Part shown: positions 54,896 to 64,000 of the stretch, one piece after another | How positions within the stretch are numbered: the stretch's first letter is position 1 | Layout: every line of letters starts with the position of its first letter | NCBI GenBank assembly: GCA_022559845.1 | Contig: CM040125.1 | Coordinates: 198,440,102-198,504,101, forward strand | DNA length: 64,000 bases | Reading direction: 5' to 3' | From: Amorphophallus konjac | Lineage: Eukaryota > Streptophyta > Magnoliopsida > Alismatales > Araceae | Notes under the pieces: generated by a model | Seen by the model: only the letters and a program-made list of their open reading frames with translations | Told to the model about the DNA's origin: nothing | Databases searched by the model: none | Program-made: the position numbers and the translations under genes

Positions 54896-56560
54896 TGTTG
54901 TGCCCCTGTGTTTTGATGATGTCAACACTATGACTCATCTATTCTTAAGGATCATGTGTTTTGATTTCATGAGTTTGAATCTTGAGTTTCATACATTTTC
55001 TGCTCTTTGAGTTTCATTTGTTTTGATTCTTAAGGATCATGTTCATATGTTTTTGATGCTATCAAATATTTCGGTTAATACTAATCCATGAATATCTATG
55101 AGTCTTGTGAAGATAGCTTCGACTCTTGATCTAAGAATGGCCAGAAATGTGAAAATCATGAAGAAGAGTCGACTCCAAATGCAACTCGAGACGAATCCAA
55201 CAAGAAGAATATGCCCGCAAGCTATCCCTAACAATTGTTCAGCTAAGGGTGACAAATAGATACCTAAGGGTGACAAATAGGTACCTAAGGGTGAAAAATA
55301 GGTCACCATGGGTGACAAATAGCTCAAGAGGCTGATGGGAGCTCACCGCTTTGAAAAGAACTGAAGGAGAGTCGACTCCTTGGTGAACTGGAGTTGACTC
55401 CACCTAGCTAGAAAATACACTGAAAGCCTTCATTGAACTATGTCCCGTATCAATGACAAACAGACCAGTATCGATGACAGATGGACCCATATCGGTGAAA
55501 AATAGTCTCGTACCAGTGACAAATGGGCTCACAGTGTTGAAGAATGGCCACAGAAGAAGATCTCAAGTTCATGGGGTCGACGTCAGAAGCTCACAGCGTC
55601 GACACCAGAGCAGCTCGTAAGATAGAAATGCTAAGGCCAATGGCGATGGATTAGTGGTAACAAATAAAGGCACAGAGGTGACAAATAGAGGCATAACGGT
55701 GACAAATAGGTACCTAAGGGTGACAAATAGCTTGTCAATGGTGAAAAATAGATAACTGCCTAAAGGTATGAAGAAATGAGCTAGCTACGTTGACGCAGCA
55801 CTGTTGATGAGTCGACGCAAGAGTACGCCAGAAGCCTTGGCCAGTTGAAGAAGACTTAGGGTGAAAAATAGATACTTAGTGGTGAAAAATGACTTCTTAA
55901 CGGTGAAAAATAGCTTCTCAGTGGTGATAAATAGGCTGATAGTGGTAACAAATAGATCGATATGAATGTAAGGCTGAGAAGCTAAAGGAGAAGAAGTAGT
56001 TGGATTCCGTTTGCCAAAGGGTGTTGACCATAGTCAAACCAGCTCAATCAAAGTTGATTTTTGTTAAAGTCAACGATAGTCAAAGTGACCCAGCCATGTT
56101 TAAACTTCAAGCTGACCAAGTCAATGATTGACCTAGTCAAAGTCAAGTCAAGCAAATGCCTACTTCAAAGGTCCAATCAAAGCCCCAATCAAGCTCTTGC
56201 CATCTCCAATGGACATAGGAAACGGACAAAAGAAGAAGAATGACAAAAGAATATTAAGGCAGACAAATACACTGGTAACGGTGAAAAATGACTACCTAAG
56301 GCTGACAAATAGCTTAGTAAGGGTGTGAAATACCCTGCTAAGGGTGACAAATAGGTCGTGAAGAATACACCCGCAAGGGTAACAAATGGATAAGGCGACA
56401 GTTGAAGGCAAAGAGGAAAGCAGCTAAGGCGACGGCTCTGAAGACAAGGGTGACAAATAGCGAATTAAGTCTGACAAATAGCTCGGTAAGGTGAATTCCA
56501 TGTTTCTTGTGTCTGCCACGCGCCCAAGCTCGAAGCACATGTTTGGCATGTGTTTTTTGG
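54896..56560 (+). mobile_element. Copia-2 3' LTR, truncated
   Basis: TGTTGTGCCCC follows the polypurine tract. The sequence then shows paired GTCGAC-type sites and many GGGTGACAAATAGG blocks, the same mix as 23199-24028. The usual R/U5 signature and a CAACA end are not found before CACTA subterminal sequence begins, so the right boundary (about 56560) is a guess. Confidence 0.5.
55168..55816 (+). promoter_or_regulatory. Copia-2: GTCGAC-type sites in pairs 22 bp apart
   Basis: Pairs start at 55168/55190, 55371/55393, 55576/55598 and 55789/55811, each exactly 22 bp apart; the second (or first) member may be GACGAA, GTTGAC or GTCGAC. Three more pairs with the same step are at 23401/23423, 23603/23625 and 23874/23896. 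Confidence 0.8.
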
Positions 56561-57860
56561 GTGCAATATGGGTGATAAAAAGTTTTTGATGTATTTTCGA
56601 CACAACGAATTTCCATCAGAAATATTTGACACATATAGATAAATATGCTGGTAACACAAATTTTCGACGAAAATTTTTTTTGTCAGAAATATGTCGGAAT
56701 ATAACTTTCAAAGTTGACAAATAGTTTGCTAAGGATGACAAATAGGTCGTCCAAGGTGACAAATATGCTGGTAAGGGTGACAAATAGGTTTCCGACGGAT
56801 ATATGTTCTGTCCGAAATACGTCAGAAATGTCCGACGTATTTCTGACAAAATTAATTTCCGTAAAAAATATTTGACACGTATAGATAAATATGTAACTCA
56901 AGTTTTCGATGAAAAATTTTGTTGTCGAAAATACGTCGGAAACAAAGTTGATAAATAGGTTGCTAACAGTGACAAATAGGTCGCCCAGGGTGACAAATCG
57001 GTGGGTAAGGGTGATAAATTGTTTCTGATGTATTTTCAAAAAAACGTATTTCCGTCGAAAATATTTGACACATAAAGATAAATATGCTGGTAACACATAT
57101 TTTCGATGGAAAATTTTTTTGTTGGAAATACATCAGAAAATAACATTAAAAGTTGACATATAGGTTGCTAAGGGTGAGAAATAGGTCGCCAAGGGTGACA
57201 AATAGGTTGGTAAGGGTGACAAATAGGTTTCCGATGGATATATTTTCTGTCGGAGATATGTTGGTATGAGTGACATATAGATTTCCGACAAAAAATTGCA
57301 AATCGAAAACAAGTCAGAAATTTCTGACATATTTTCGATCAACTAAAATTCAGTCGGAATAGTGCCAACGAATTTGCCACTGAGAATTTTTTTCGTGGAA
57401 AACTTAAATAATTTTAAATCCTTCCTATAATTAATTAATTAATATTTCGATGATTTTCGACAAAAATATTATTGGTTAGAAATATGTCAAAAAATTTGAC
57501 AAATTAAATGGATGTCGAAAATGCGTCGAAACTTTCCAACGTATTTTCGACCAATTTCAATTTCATCGGAAACTGTTCATAAATTTCAACCCACACTAGT
57601 CCTTCTTTATGGATTTTTGACGAAATTTTTTCAATTGAAAATACATCAGAAAATTTTGACGTATTTCGGACAAAATAAATTCCGTCAAAAAGTTCCGACG
57701 TAATTCCGACAAAAATGTTATTTTAGAAATAGGTCGGTAATTACCGACTGAGTTCTGACAGAATTTTTTACCATTAGAAAAAAAGAAGTTTTCAACGTAT
57801 TTCCGATGAAAGTTTTTCCGTCAGAAAGTTCCGTCAGTATTCCTGATTTTTCTTGTAGTG
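56561..57860 (-). repeat. CACTA right subterminal and terminal region
   Basis: Many CGTCGGAAATACGTCAGAA variants, interspersed with TGACAAATAGG blocks near 56710-56790, 56945-57010 and 57155-57230, ending in the TIR TTTTTCTTGTAGTG (57847-57860). It is the inverse of 634-1400. Confidence 0.78.
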
Positions 57861-58915
57861 ACTGGAAGGCTGCGTTCCAGAATCGAGGGGTGTGAGCTTC
57901 TTCACCCGTACTTCTAGATTTAGCCAATTTATGTTGGGCACGTGTCATGGCGAATGTCAGGTTTTACCCTCTGTTTCTACGTATGGTTGGTGCAGAGTCG
58001 CGCAGCGGAAGCATGGTGGGCCCATGACCCACAGGCTATAGGATCGAATTGGTAGTGAGAGTGGCAGTTATTTCGGTGTTGAGCAAGTCCTGGAGATTTC
58101 TTGGTCAATTATAGAGAGTTGCCTCGGGATATGAGGCGACGTTGGCCATGTGTGTGGCCTTGATTGCAATGAGTCAATGACGGTGTCGTGCTGAGTGTTG
58201 AGAATTGGGTAGCACGGTGATAGAAGTTGTCGGATGCGAGTAATTGTGCACTAGTCTTTTGCACGAATGGTGTTGTATGGCTCGATGTGGAGTTAGTTCA
58301 TGATGTGTATTGAAGATAGGTCGTCGCCATTTGGATTGGTTATTGGGCGCTGGTGCGTGTTGCCAGCAGTTGGGGCAGTGATTGAACCGACCTTGATCAA
58401 TGTGGAATTGCTCGAAGTTGATTCAAGGAATAGAGCAGGTCAGTGTCAAGGGTGCGACCCTGTGGGGATGCCATGAGTAGTCGGGAGGGCTATTCGAGTT
58501 GTCTAAGCGCCCAGGTAATCTATGGTTTAGTATAATGGTGGATCGACGGACGTGGTGTCCGAGGCTAGATAAGTGATGTGTTGGCTATAGATGGAGCGCT
58601 CGGCAATAGCAAGACTCGGGAGTGTTTGGAACTTGGTGCCTTGGAGGTGCCACTGACCGGATTGTGGTGCTAAGGTCAGAGGATTCCCCTGGCTCAGGAG
58701 GAGCGGTGTAAGAGGGGATAAAGTGTGAAGCGAGTGGTTGTTTAACATGAGCGGTGATTTGTTCAGGCGGGCTCTGAGAGTTGGTTGTGGTCGGTTGGTA
58801 GTCCATGGTTACTGCGAAATTACCAAGTGTGGATTGGCCGGTCGTGATATTGGATGGCTGTAAGGTGGAACAGTTGTCTCCTCGATGACAGAATCCCCTG
58901 AAGTCCCGTGATCAA
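57861..58915. other. Right flank outside the CACTA shell
   Basis: G-rich sequence without a recognised gene. A Pro/Thr/Ser-rich minus-strand frame (58806-58527) has no family resemblance I can name. It could be part of an older retroelement that also forms the left flank. Confidence 0.35.
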
Positions 58916-59546
58916 TGACACCCAAGAGGGGGGGTAAATTGGGTGATAACAAGTTTTTAGAAAACTTTAACCAATTTAAAGCAAGTGTGAAGAAATAGCA
59001 ACTAGCAAATTCAGATCTAATGCAAAACAAGATAGATCTATCAAAACCAATCACCACGATAGTTCTTTTGTACTACGCGGAGTTGTGAATCAGAAGATTC
59101 TACTCACGCAAGGTGTTATTGTCCTGACAAGGTTGACCTTGTCAATCTGAACCCAGCTTTTGATATACCAAGGATCTAACGTAAAGATGATCAATTGGGC
59201 TAGATTTGAACGACGAAATTAGTAGACATAATATACGAGAATGCTATCACAGAATGGGGGTAGAAGGGAAGGATCAAACCACACGGAAGACATAGATTTT
59301 TAGGTGGTTCAGATGCAACGATGGCAACCTACGTCCACCCCTCACAAACTGTGATGATTCACATACTAATTTTTAGAGGATTACAAGATCTGAACACACA
59401 CAAACTCGTAGAAGGATAGGAACTCCAACGGAGGTGCAAGGGCACCGAAACACACACAGATCTGACAAAAATCAAACACACACACATGGATCTAAGAAGA
59501 TCCACACATACACAAATGTTTAAGGATTATAAATAACACACACTTG
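58916..59546 (-). mobile_element. Sirevirus-type LTR fragment
   Basis: Starts TGACACCCAAGAGGGGGG and contains TTTTTAGGTGGTTCAG ... CCTACGTCCACCCCTCAC (59298-59346), the inverse of the R/U5 signature seen in Copia-1. It is cut by the Copia-4 LTR at 59547, so the U3 part would lie beyond the window. Confidence 0.55.
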
Positions 59547-59745
59547 TGTTGTGCCCCCTAGGCACAAGCATGTGCTATGCTGATTTGATGATAGCAATGC
59601 TGTTTTGTTTTGATGATAGCAACACAATGAGTGTTTTGATGACATTGTGCTTTGATGATAGCTTCATGATTGTGATTTGTATATCATCTGGAGAATGCAC
59701 GTGTATGACTGATATATTGTTTGTGTTAGACTTCTGGTATGTGCA

Positions 59746-60195
59746 TAGTCTATACATTGCATCGCGGGGTTTATGCTCTAAGTCTATACACTGCATAGCA
59801 AGCTCAAAGTCGATACATTGAGCGTCTCATGCATCATTCGTCTAAGTCCATACATTGGACTGTAGTATGCATTTGGAGAAGGCATCGCAAGTCTAGACAG
59901 TGGACAGCGTCTCGTGCATATAGCAAGTCTAGACATTGCACTGTAGCATGCATTTCTTTAAAGTCTATACATAGGACTGGTCTGGATTGGCTAAGTATAT
60001 ACAACGTCAGTTCATGCATTGTCTTAGGCAAAGTCTATACAATGGCTTTGGGTCTCCAAGTCTATACAGCCTTTTGCCTCACCAAAGTCTGTACATTGGT
60101 CTGCATAGGCTAAGTGTATACATCGTCCAGTACAATCATGCACTGTTCATGAAGTTTGTATAGCCTTTTGCATTGGACTTAAAGTCTATACATTG
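59746..60195 (+). repeat. Copia-4 U3 array 1: AAGTCTATACATTG
   Basis: About fourteen copies of AAGTCTATACATTG and variants, 18-45 bp apart, plus one at 60902. It is the same motif, in the same element sense, as the Copia-3 array. Confidence 0.8.
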
Positions 60196-60229
60196 CACTA
60201 TTCCTTTCATCTTCGTGCTGTTCATGTTC

Positions 60230-60875
60230 ACAACACTTCGTGTTGATTTCCATGCTTGACAGGAAAACTTGTATGAGGTATACTTCGTGTTGTTCTATCC
60301 GTGTCATCTTCTGTCTTCGTGTTATTTTCACTTCGTGCAGTCTTCTCCAAGTGTTGTCCTAACTTCGAGTCGTTTCTTTGTATTCTATCTTCGTGTTGGT
60401 TTTTCGCTTTAGACTTCGTGTCTTTCTCGCTTTGACCACACTCCGTGTCGATTTCAGTTTTCATCTTCGTGTTGTTTTCAACTCGTGTCGATTACTGTTT
60501 CGTCTCCGTGTTGTTTCATGTCTTCGTGTCGTGTTTCCTACACCTCGTGCCTTTGTCGCTTTGTGACTTCACCTCGTGTCGTTTTCATCGTCTTCGTGTC
60601 ATTTTTGTTCTATTGCGTGCAGGACATCGCAGCACCTCGTGTTGCTTTCTGTGCCACTTCGTGTTGTTCTCTGTGTAGTGTGTGTTTCTGTCACTACTGC
60701 ACTTCGTGTCGTTCTTGTTTCACCTCGTGTCGTTTCTATGTGAACCTCGTGTCACTCTTCTGTCCTCGTGCTGTTCTCACTGACTTCGTGTCATTTTCCC
60801 TATTGTGTCTTCGTGTTGTCTCCGTGTTGTTGCCGTTTGTTAGTTCGTGTTGTTTCGTTCTAACCTCGTCCAGGT
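60230..60875 (+). repeat. Copia-4 U3 array 2: CTTCGTGTTGTTT
   Basis: About 28 copies by hand of (A/T)C(T/C)TCGTGT(T/C)G followed by T/C-rich bases, mostly 15-35 bp apart. It occupies the part of U3 nearest the TATA box; Copia-3 has the other motif there. Confidence 0.8.
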
Positions 60876-61429
60876 TTCTTCTAAAACGCTGTTCTTCTGA
60901 TAAGTCTATACAGAGTTGTTCTTTAAACTGATGACTTATCCGATACTCTGTTTGACAGGTGCTTTGATCGTGAAGCTTAAGGAGGGCACGTGATCCAAGG
61001 TTGAAGGACTGACAGAAAGCTGACACGTGGCCAAAAGTTCTGGGTGGGAAATGTGGAAGCCACACGCGCCCAGGGCTGTCCTCCTACTAGCCGCTGTTAT
61101 AAAAGGAGGTCTTCGTCCACAGATGAAGACAGATCGAGTTGGCGAGAAGAAAAGCTGATACAGAGAGCCACGATCCAGATAGAAAAAGAAAAAAGAGAAA
61201 GAAGAAGAGCAGAAGGAGAAGAAGAGAGGCAGAGAGCTCGAGAAGAGTGTGAAGAGAAGAAGAAGAGAGAGAGAGTGAGAAGGAGTTCGTTCTTCAGATC
61301 TTTGGTTCAAAACCAGATCTGAAGTTGCTCATTGTTGAGCTATATTTTGTGCTTTATTGCTTCAGTTTTCCGTTGCTGTCTTGTTCTATTTTCATTTTCC
61401 TTTATACATTTCTTCAAGCTGTTTGTCAG

Positions 61430-61745
61430 CGGTTTGCAGAGGTGCTGCCTCTGGACAGCAAGCTGTGTAGCTCAGCGGGCAGTGGAGGATTCCACTGGAC
61501 AGCAAGCTGTGTTGCTCAGTGGGTAGTGGAGGTTTCCACTGGACAGGTAAAGCTGTAATCCTCAGCTGGCGAGACTTGGTCTCGGATGGGTTAAGCTGTA
61601 TTCCCCAGCGGGTTCAAGCTGTGAGTCAGCGATGGCTAAGCTGTATTGCCCAGCGGAAGTAAGCTGTGATGCTCAGCGGTTGGCAAGCTGTGAGGCCCAG
61701 CTGATTGTTGGCAAGCTATGTTGCCCAGCGGTTAGTGAAGCCACA
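61430..61745 (+). repeat. Copia-4 U5 motif array
   Basis: About ten copies of AAGCTGTGNNGCYCAGCGG, with two GTGGAGG(A/T)TTCCACTGGACAG segments between. It is the same motif as the Copia-3 U5 array. Confidence 0.75.
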
Positions 61746-62032
61746 CTCGGGTTGAGTGTGGGGTGGATGTAGGTCTGCTGGACCGAACCACCTAAAAACC
61801 CTTGTGCATTGTGGTTTGATTTGTTCATTTGTGCTTCTGCTAGATGAATGCATAGGGGCGCTCCATGTGTCTGCTAACTGGTAGAACAGAATAGTTGATT
61901 AGCTTTCAGATTTGGTAAATCTGTCTAGTTAGCATTATAGTTCCTTTTTGAGCGAAATTTTATATTGGGTGAAAGTTTTTATAGGTTATATTCATTCACC
62001 CCCCTCTGAATACTAGCACCGAACCCAACAAT

Positions 62033-62044
62033 TGGTATCAAGGC
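62033..62044 (+). other. Copia-4 primer-binding site, imperfect
   Basis: TGGTATCAAGGC two bases after the LTR. The first eight bases match initiator tRNA-Met; the next four do not match the usual GAGC. Confidence 0.65.
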
Positions 62045-62229
62045 GGGTCTCTGATCTATCAGATCTAACAATCTGCAGAGGATCCTGCCGATTTGTTTGG
62101 TGCATTTCAGAGTGGGTCTCTTGAAATCGTGTCTTGCTTCATTGACTTGTGCCTTATTTTGATTATCTGGTTTCAGTGGAGTTCGTGTCATTTGTTTTAC
62201 TTCGCTGAACTTCTCTACCATCTATTCTA

Positions 62230-64000
62230 ATGGCTCGACCTCTGATTTATGATGGTTCTAACTTTGAAAGTTGGCTAGGAGGCCTAGCTGTGTACATAGA
62301 CTCAATTGGTCCATATTTGTGGAGTCTTATATCTAAAGGCCCACACCGCTTACCTAAAGATCAGACCAATTGGTCTAGTGAGGACAGCTCTAAGAATTGC
62401 GATAATACCATAGTTCTTAATATCTTGAGAGCTGTAGTTAATACTGATATGTATCCTTTTGTTCTCAGGTGCACATCTGGAAAGGAAATATATGACAAAG
62501 TCGTTTCTGCGCATAATCAGCAAGGTGATAGCTGCTTGATGGCCAATTGGGATGATGAAGATGATATCTCATCTCAGTTAAGCTCTGAATCAGATGGATA
62601 CTCTTTCGATGAATTAATAGAGATGTATGAAAATTTGTTAGAAGTATCCAAGAAATTGAAATCTGAGAACAAAAAGTTGAAAAAGAAATGTGATAGAATA
62701 AATCTGAAAGATTCCTGTGAAAACTATCCAAATATGAAAAAGTCTTATGATGCATGCATGCTAGATGTTCAGAATCTTAAGAAACAAAATGATTCTCTAA
62801 AAATTAAAAAACAAACATGCTTAGATAAAATGTCTGAACTTGAGAATCAACTGAATGATAAGAAAAATGAGCATCTAAAAGGCATGCAAGAACTAACTGA
62901 AGTTAATTCTGAATTGGACAAAATGAAATTGGAGAATGAGGATCTTCAAAAGAAGAATAAAACTCTTATTATCAGAATGAATGAAATCAATGAGGTTTCA
63001 CAGTCCTCTTCTGCTAAATCAGATTATAAAATATGCTCTGCTTTAAGAGAACGAAATGAAGATCTCTTTAGTGAGAATGAACGGCTAAATAAACAAATTG
63101 CCTCACTTAAAGATGATCACAAAAATCTGCTCGCTGAGAAAATTAAAGCAGAAGAAAGAGAAGATGAACTGATTAAAAAAATGAAGCACATGTCTGGAAG
63201 AGAGATGTGCTAACAATGAAATTCAGGATAAAAATCTTGAGGAAGAAAACACTGAATTAAAAGCTGAAGTTGTTGAATACTGGCTTGTCTGAAAGACTTC
63301 TCACTACAGAAAAAGGAAAGGCTATCTATGATGAAAATTCAGAAATTTTGAACAGCCTAAAACAAGAAATTGAGAAGTATAAAACTACAAACCAAGTTCT
63401 AAGCGAATGTGTTAATTGCAGTGAACAGAAAATAGCCAGTTATGAACTTCACATTGCTAGCTTGGAAGATAAAATTCATAATCTGGAAAATTCAACTATT
63501 GAGTCTGCCAAGATTAAAGGAAAAATGAAAACTGTTGGGAAGAGGAAGGATGATAACTCTGAAGGGGGAACAAATTGCTGTTCTGATATTGAGAAAATCA
63601 CTAAAGACCAGCTATATACCACTTTTGTCCAAAGCTCTGATGTAGCTGGTACTTCAAGACAATCCCCAAAATAAAATAAAAATGAGAAATCATCTTCAAA
63701 ATCTGTCTTTCAATTCAAAGCCCAGAAAATTGAAAAGCAAACAAAATCTGTTGAGAATAATCAGAAATTGAAAAGAAAGAGTCAAACAAAGAAGGCTAAG
63801 AATATTTCTGGTTGTACTCTGAAATTTGTTAGCTCTGCTGAATGTAATGGGTCAATGTAAAATGCTCATGCTTCATGTACTCATTCACATGCATCTAGTC
63901 AATCTGTTAGTAATCATGTCATCAGGAAATCACAAGTGTCATGTTACTATTGTGGCAAGATAGGACATGTAATGGATGACTGCAGATTGTTGATTGAAGA
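62230..64000 (+). pseudogene. gag: Copia-4 gag, internally deleted and frameshifted, partial
   Basis: Starts at 62230 with a DUF4219-like N-terminus (LIYDGSNFESWLGGLAVYI). After EIYDKVVSAHN it passes directly to CLMANWDDEDD, a stretch that in full-length Sirevirus gags lies after the first zinc knuckle. The UBN2 capsid core and first knuckle therefore seem deleted. A very long Lys/Glu-rich coiled coil follows (about 62620-63190). The frame shifts near 63195, and stops occur at 63211-63213, near 63672 and near 63858. A zinc knuckle CYYCGKIGHVMDDC at 63940-63981 shows gag continues to the window edge. Confidence 0.8.

Larger units (their letters stand above)
634..57860. mobile_element. Outer CACTA (En/Spm) transposon, heavily nested
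   Basis: The right end (57847-57860) is TTTTTCTTGTAGTG, the reverse complement of the plant CACTA terminus CACTACAAGAAAAA. The left end (634-647) reads CAGGACAAGAAAAA, 12 of 14 identical. Both ends carry the same subterminal material in opposite orientations: repeats of the type CCGACGTATTTCCGAC, and blocks of GTGACAAATAGG (right) or CCTATTTGTCAC (left). The bases outside the ends are AAT (631-633) and ACT (57861-57863), a 2-of-3 match to the 3-bp duplication CACTA elements make. A Transposase_24 gene lies inside on the minus strand. The two ends could instead belong to two related elements; treating them as one is inference. Confidence 0.55.
59547..62030 (+). repeat. Copia-4 5' LTR
   Basis: TGTTGTGCCCCCTAGGCAC...CACCGAACCCAACA, 2484 bp. 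U3 holds two motif arrays. A TATA box TTATAAAAGG is at 61097-61106, followed by a GAGAGAGA-rich stretch and AGATCTTTGGTTCAAAACC as in Copia-3. U5 has the AAGCTGT array and the signature GGGGTGGATGTAGG ... CCGAACCACCTAAAAA (61759-61798). Confidence 0.88.
59547..64000 (+). mobile_element. Copia-4: 5' part of a Sirevirus-type element
   Basis: 5' LTR 59547-62030, primer site and gag, truncated by the window end. Its promoter and U5 are clearly related to Copia-3, but in the other orientation. Autonomy cannot be judged. Confidence 0.85.

Overview
The window reads as heterochromatic nuclear DNA of a flowering plant with a large, repeat-filled genome. The evidence is plant-type Copia elements of the Sirevirus kind (initiator-Met tRNA primer sites, CCHC gag, an env-like third ORF), En/Spm CACTA ends with a Transposase_24 gene, a plant LINE with a zf-RVT tail, and a retrotransposon carrying a plant mobile domain gene. 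No ordinary host gene, rRNA or tRNA gene was recognised. The species cannot be named from the sequence.

Layout: almost everything is one nest of elements inserted into each other. The outer shell looks like a CACTA transposon from 634 to 57860, with inverted TIR-like ends and inverted subterminal repeats. Inside it, from left to right, are a 5'-truncated LINE (1701-3750), a candidate solo LTR (3765-6116), the broken CACTA Transposase_24 gene (minus strand, exons 8682-6488), and Copia-1, a complete but mutated Sirevirus (9111-20178). These are followed by a GC-rich minisatellite, a 476-bp tandem array (21684-23198), and pieces of Copia-2, a Sirevirus LTR with paired GTCGAC sites (23199-24028 and 53897 to about 56560). 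Copia-3 is a minus-strand, gag-only Copia element (24029-53891, TSD ACCAA). It interrupts Copia-2-like sequence and has itself received two later insertions. One is a TR-GAG-like non-autonomous element (28156-35519, TSD TCCCC). The other is a 12.5-kb gypsy-like element (36648-49182, TSD CCAGG). Right of the shell lie an LTR fragment and the start of Copia-4 (59547 onward), cut by the window edge.

The coding content is retroelement proteins, mostly decayed. The best-preserved gene is a seven-exon plant-mobile-domain (PMD) gene on the minus strand inside the gypsy-like element (43564-46411). All its introns are GT-AG and phase 0, and it has one internal stop. It is antisense to the element, which would explain how the introns survived retrotransposition.

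The most unusual signal is regulatory architecture. The gypsy-like element carries pairs of an exact dyad, GCGCTAT-N6-ATAGCGC, in both LTRs, in its leader, in the upstream region of the antisense PMD gene and in that gene's first intron. Copia-2 has GTCGAC-type sites in pairs exactly 22 bp apart (7 of 7). Copia-1 has them 13 bp apart, including a set just upstream of its env-like ORF. The TR-GAG LTR has about 15 dyads at roughly 32-bp steps whose arms differ but stay complementary. The U3 of Copia-3 and Copia-4 is filled with short-motif arrays. A leader segment of about 105 nt, with a conserved loop and compensating stem changes, is shared between the TR-GAG and gypsy-like elements.
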